The position numbers and the translations under genes are program-made. This document shows positions 4,310-5,336 of a DNA stretch of 5,336 nucleotides, in pieces. This stretch comes from Sphingomonas bacterium (GTDB lineage Bacteria > Pseudomonadota > Alphaproteobacteria > Sphingomonadales > Sphingomonadaceae): assembly GCA_026785965.1 (NCBI GenBank), contig JAJAYY010000017.1:1-5336 (forward strand), given 5' to 3'. Each line of letters begins with the position of its first letter. Position 1 is the stretch's first letter. Under the pieces are notes generated by a model. The model saw only the letters and a program-made list of their open reading frames with translations. It was not told the DNA's origin and did not search any database.

Positions 4310-5336
4310 TTATGATGACGATTTGTCGTCGTAGGGGTTTTTGGTCGCGCGCATCGTCAGCCGCAGCGGCACCGGGCCGAGCGCGAGGTCGCGACGCATC
4401 GAATTGAGCAGGTAGCGGTGATAACTGGTCGGCAGCTGATCGACCCGGCTGCCGAAAATGACGAAGCTCGGCGGGCGCGTCTTGACCTGGGTGATGTAGC
4501 GCAGCTTGATTCGCTTGCCCCCCGGTGCAGGCGGCGGATTGGTCTCGACCGCCTTGCCGAACCAGCGATTGAGCTCGCCCGTGCCGACCCGCCGCGACCA
4601 GTTTTCGCGCACTTCGAACGCCGCGCCGAGCAGTTGGTCGATGCCCTTGCCAGTCTTGCCCGACACGGTCAGCAACGGCACGTCCCTCAACTGGCTCAGC
4701 CCTTCGAGCAACGCCGCCTTGACCCCGTTGAACAGCGACGAGCCATGCTCGGCGACATCCCATTTGTTGAGCGCGATGACCAACGCTCGGCCCTCTTCGA
4801 GCACCTGGTCGGCGATTCGCAAATCCTGCGCCTCGAGCCCGCGAGTCGCGTCGAGCAATAACACCACCACTTCGGCGAAATCGATCGCCCGACGGGTGTC
4901 GGCGGCAGACAATTTCTCCAGCTTGTCCTGGACCTTGGGCCGCTTGCGCAAGCCGGCGGTGTCGATCAGCCGCACCTTGCGCTCGTGCCACTCCCATTCG
5001 ATGCTGATCGAATCGCGCGTGATCCCCGCCTCGGGACCGGTGATCATCCGCTCCTCGCCGAGCATCTTGTTGACCAGCGTCGATTTGCCCGCATTGGGGC
5101 GCCCGACGATCGCCAGCTTGAGCGGACCGTCCTCGCGCTCCTCATCGTCTTCGACGATCTCTTCGTCGCCCTCGCGCTCGAGATGCGGGCGGAGCGCCTC
5201 GAACAGGTCGACCAGCCCCTCGCCATGCTCGGCCGACAGCGCGAACGGCTCGCCCAGCCCGAGCTTGTACGCCTCGAGCCGCCCGGCCTCGCCGCCGCGT
5301 CCCTCGGCCTTGTTGGCGGCGACGATTACCGGCGTA
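4310..5336 (-). CDS. der: Ribosome assembly GTPase Der (EngA), 5' end outside window
   Basis: Der has two GTPase domains in tandem and a C-terminal KH-like domain, and is needed for 50S ribosomal subunit maturation. The frame runs off the window edge, leaving 341 residues; roughly the first 115 residues (G1-G3 of domain 1) are missing. Numbering from the first full codon, domain 1 retains its G4 motif as NKAEG (8-12). An acidic linker follows (53-69, 12 of 17 residues Asp or Glu). Domain 2 has G1 GRPNAGKST (78-86), G2 in GITRD (104-108), G3 DTAG (125-128), G4 NKWD (190-193) and G5 as SGKTG (225-229). The KH-like domain covers about 270-335 (RIKLRYITQVKTRPPSFVIF, then YHRYLLNSMR). It ends with KNPYDDKSSS and a TAA at 4312-4310. 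A GTPase domain appearing to start at an internal Met near 5065 is not a separate gene, because the frame is open to the edge and that Met lies inside the domain-2 P-loop helix. The Hpt gene follows 75 bases downstream. Confidence 0.96.
   Translation of the reverse strand, partial: TPVIVAANKAEGRGGEAGRLEAYKLGLGEPFALSAEHGEGLVDLFEALRPHLEREGDEEIVEDDEEREDGPLKLAIVGRPNAGKSTLVNKMLGEERMITGPEAGITRDSISIEWEWHERKVRLIDTAGLRKRPKVQDKLEKLSAADTRRAIDFAEVVVLLLDATRGLEAQDLRIADQVLEEGRALVIALNKWDVAEHGSSLFNGVKAALLEGLSQLRDVPLLTVSGKTGKGIDQLLGAAFEVRENWSRRVGTGELNRWFGKAVETNPPPAPGGKRIKLRYITQVKTRPPSFVIFGSRVDQLPTSYHRYLLNSMRRDLALGPVPLRLTMRATKNPYDDKSSS

Noticed and set aside
4310..5065. A separate single-GTPase gene starting at an internal Met
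   Set aside because: The same frame is open to the window edge and encodes the end of GTPase domain 1, the acidic linker and the P-loop of domain 2, so it is one Der protein.

Overview
This window looks like an ordinary stretch of chromosome from a GC-rich alphaproteobacterium, most likely a sphingomonad. That placement is an inference. It rests on the codon bias, on GC-rich palindromic intergenic repeats of a kind I associate with sphingomonads, and on an NK-A-E form of the first-domain G4 motif in Der. I see no transposase, integrase, tRNA, rRNA, CRISPR array or phage gene.

Layout. Positions 1-156 hold the 3' end of an unidentified plus-strand gene. A 142-base gap follows, containing a long near-perfect stem-loop made of a repeated CTTCGCGC unit and then a compact promoter with a possible Fur-type iron box. 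Positions 299-1039 carry an iron-storage pair: bfd (bacterioferritin-associated [2Fe-2S] ferredoxin) and bfr (haem-containing bacterioferritin). Bfr stores iron as a ferric mineral, and Bfd passes electrons to the Bfr haem so that iron can be released. All expected ligands are present in both proteins. The bfd start codon lies where transcription is predicted to begin, so the message may be leaderless; bfr has a strong Shine-Dalgarno sequence of its own.

Positions 1115-3800 hold two tandem, related polytopic membrane proteins of the DUF418/YeiB family. They are about 55-60% identical in the two blocks I aligned by hand, so the duplication is old. The first copy runs at its 3' end into a GC-rich palindromic repeat, which appears to encode its last ~20 residues. 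The 130-base gap between the copies holds two more palindromic elements.

Positions 3797-5336 lie on the minus strand: the 3' two-thirds of der (the double GTPase used in 50S ribosome assembly), then a small single-domain Hpt phosphotransfer protein with a TTG start. The Hpt gene converges on the second DUF418 gene, and the two stop codons overlap within one CTAG.

The most useful leads are the iron-box/leaderless architecture of bfd, the repeat-encoded tail of the first DUF418 protein, the unknown job of the DUF418 pair, and the overlapping convergent stops next to an orphan Hpt. I do not see a clearly new biological system here.
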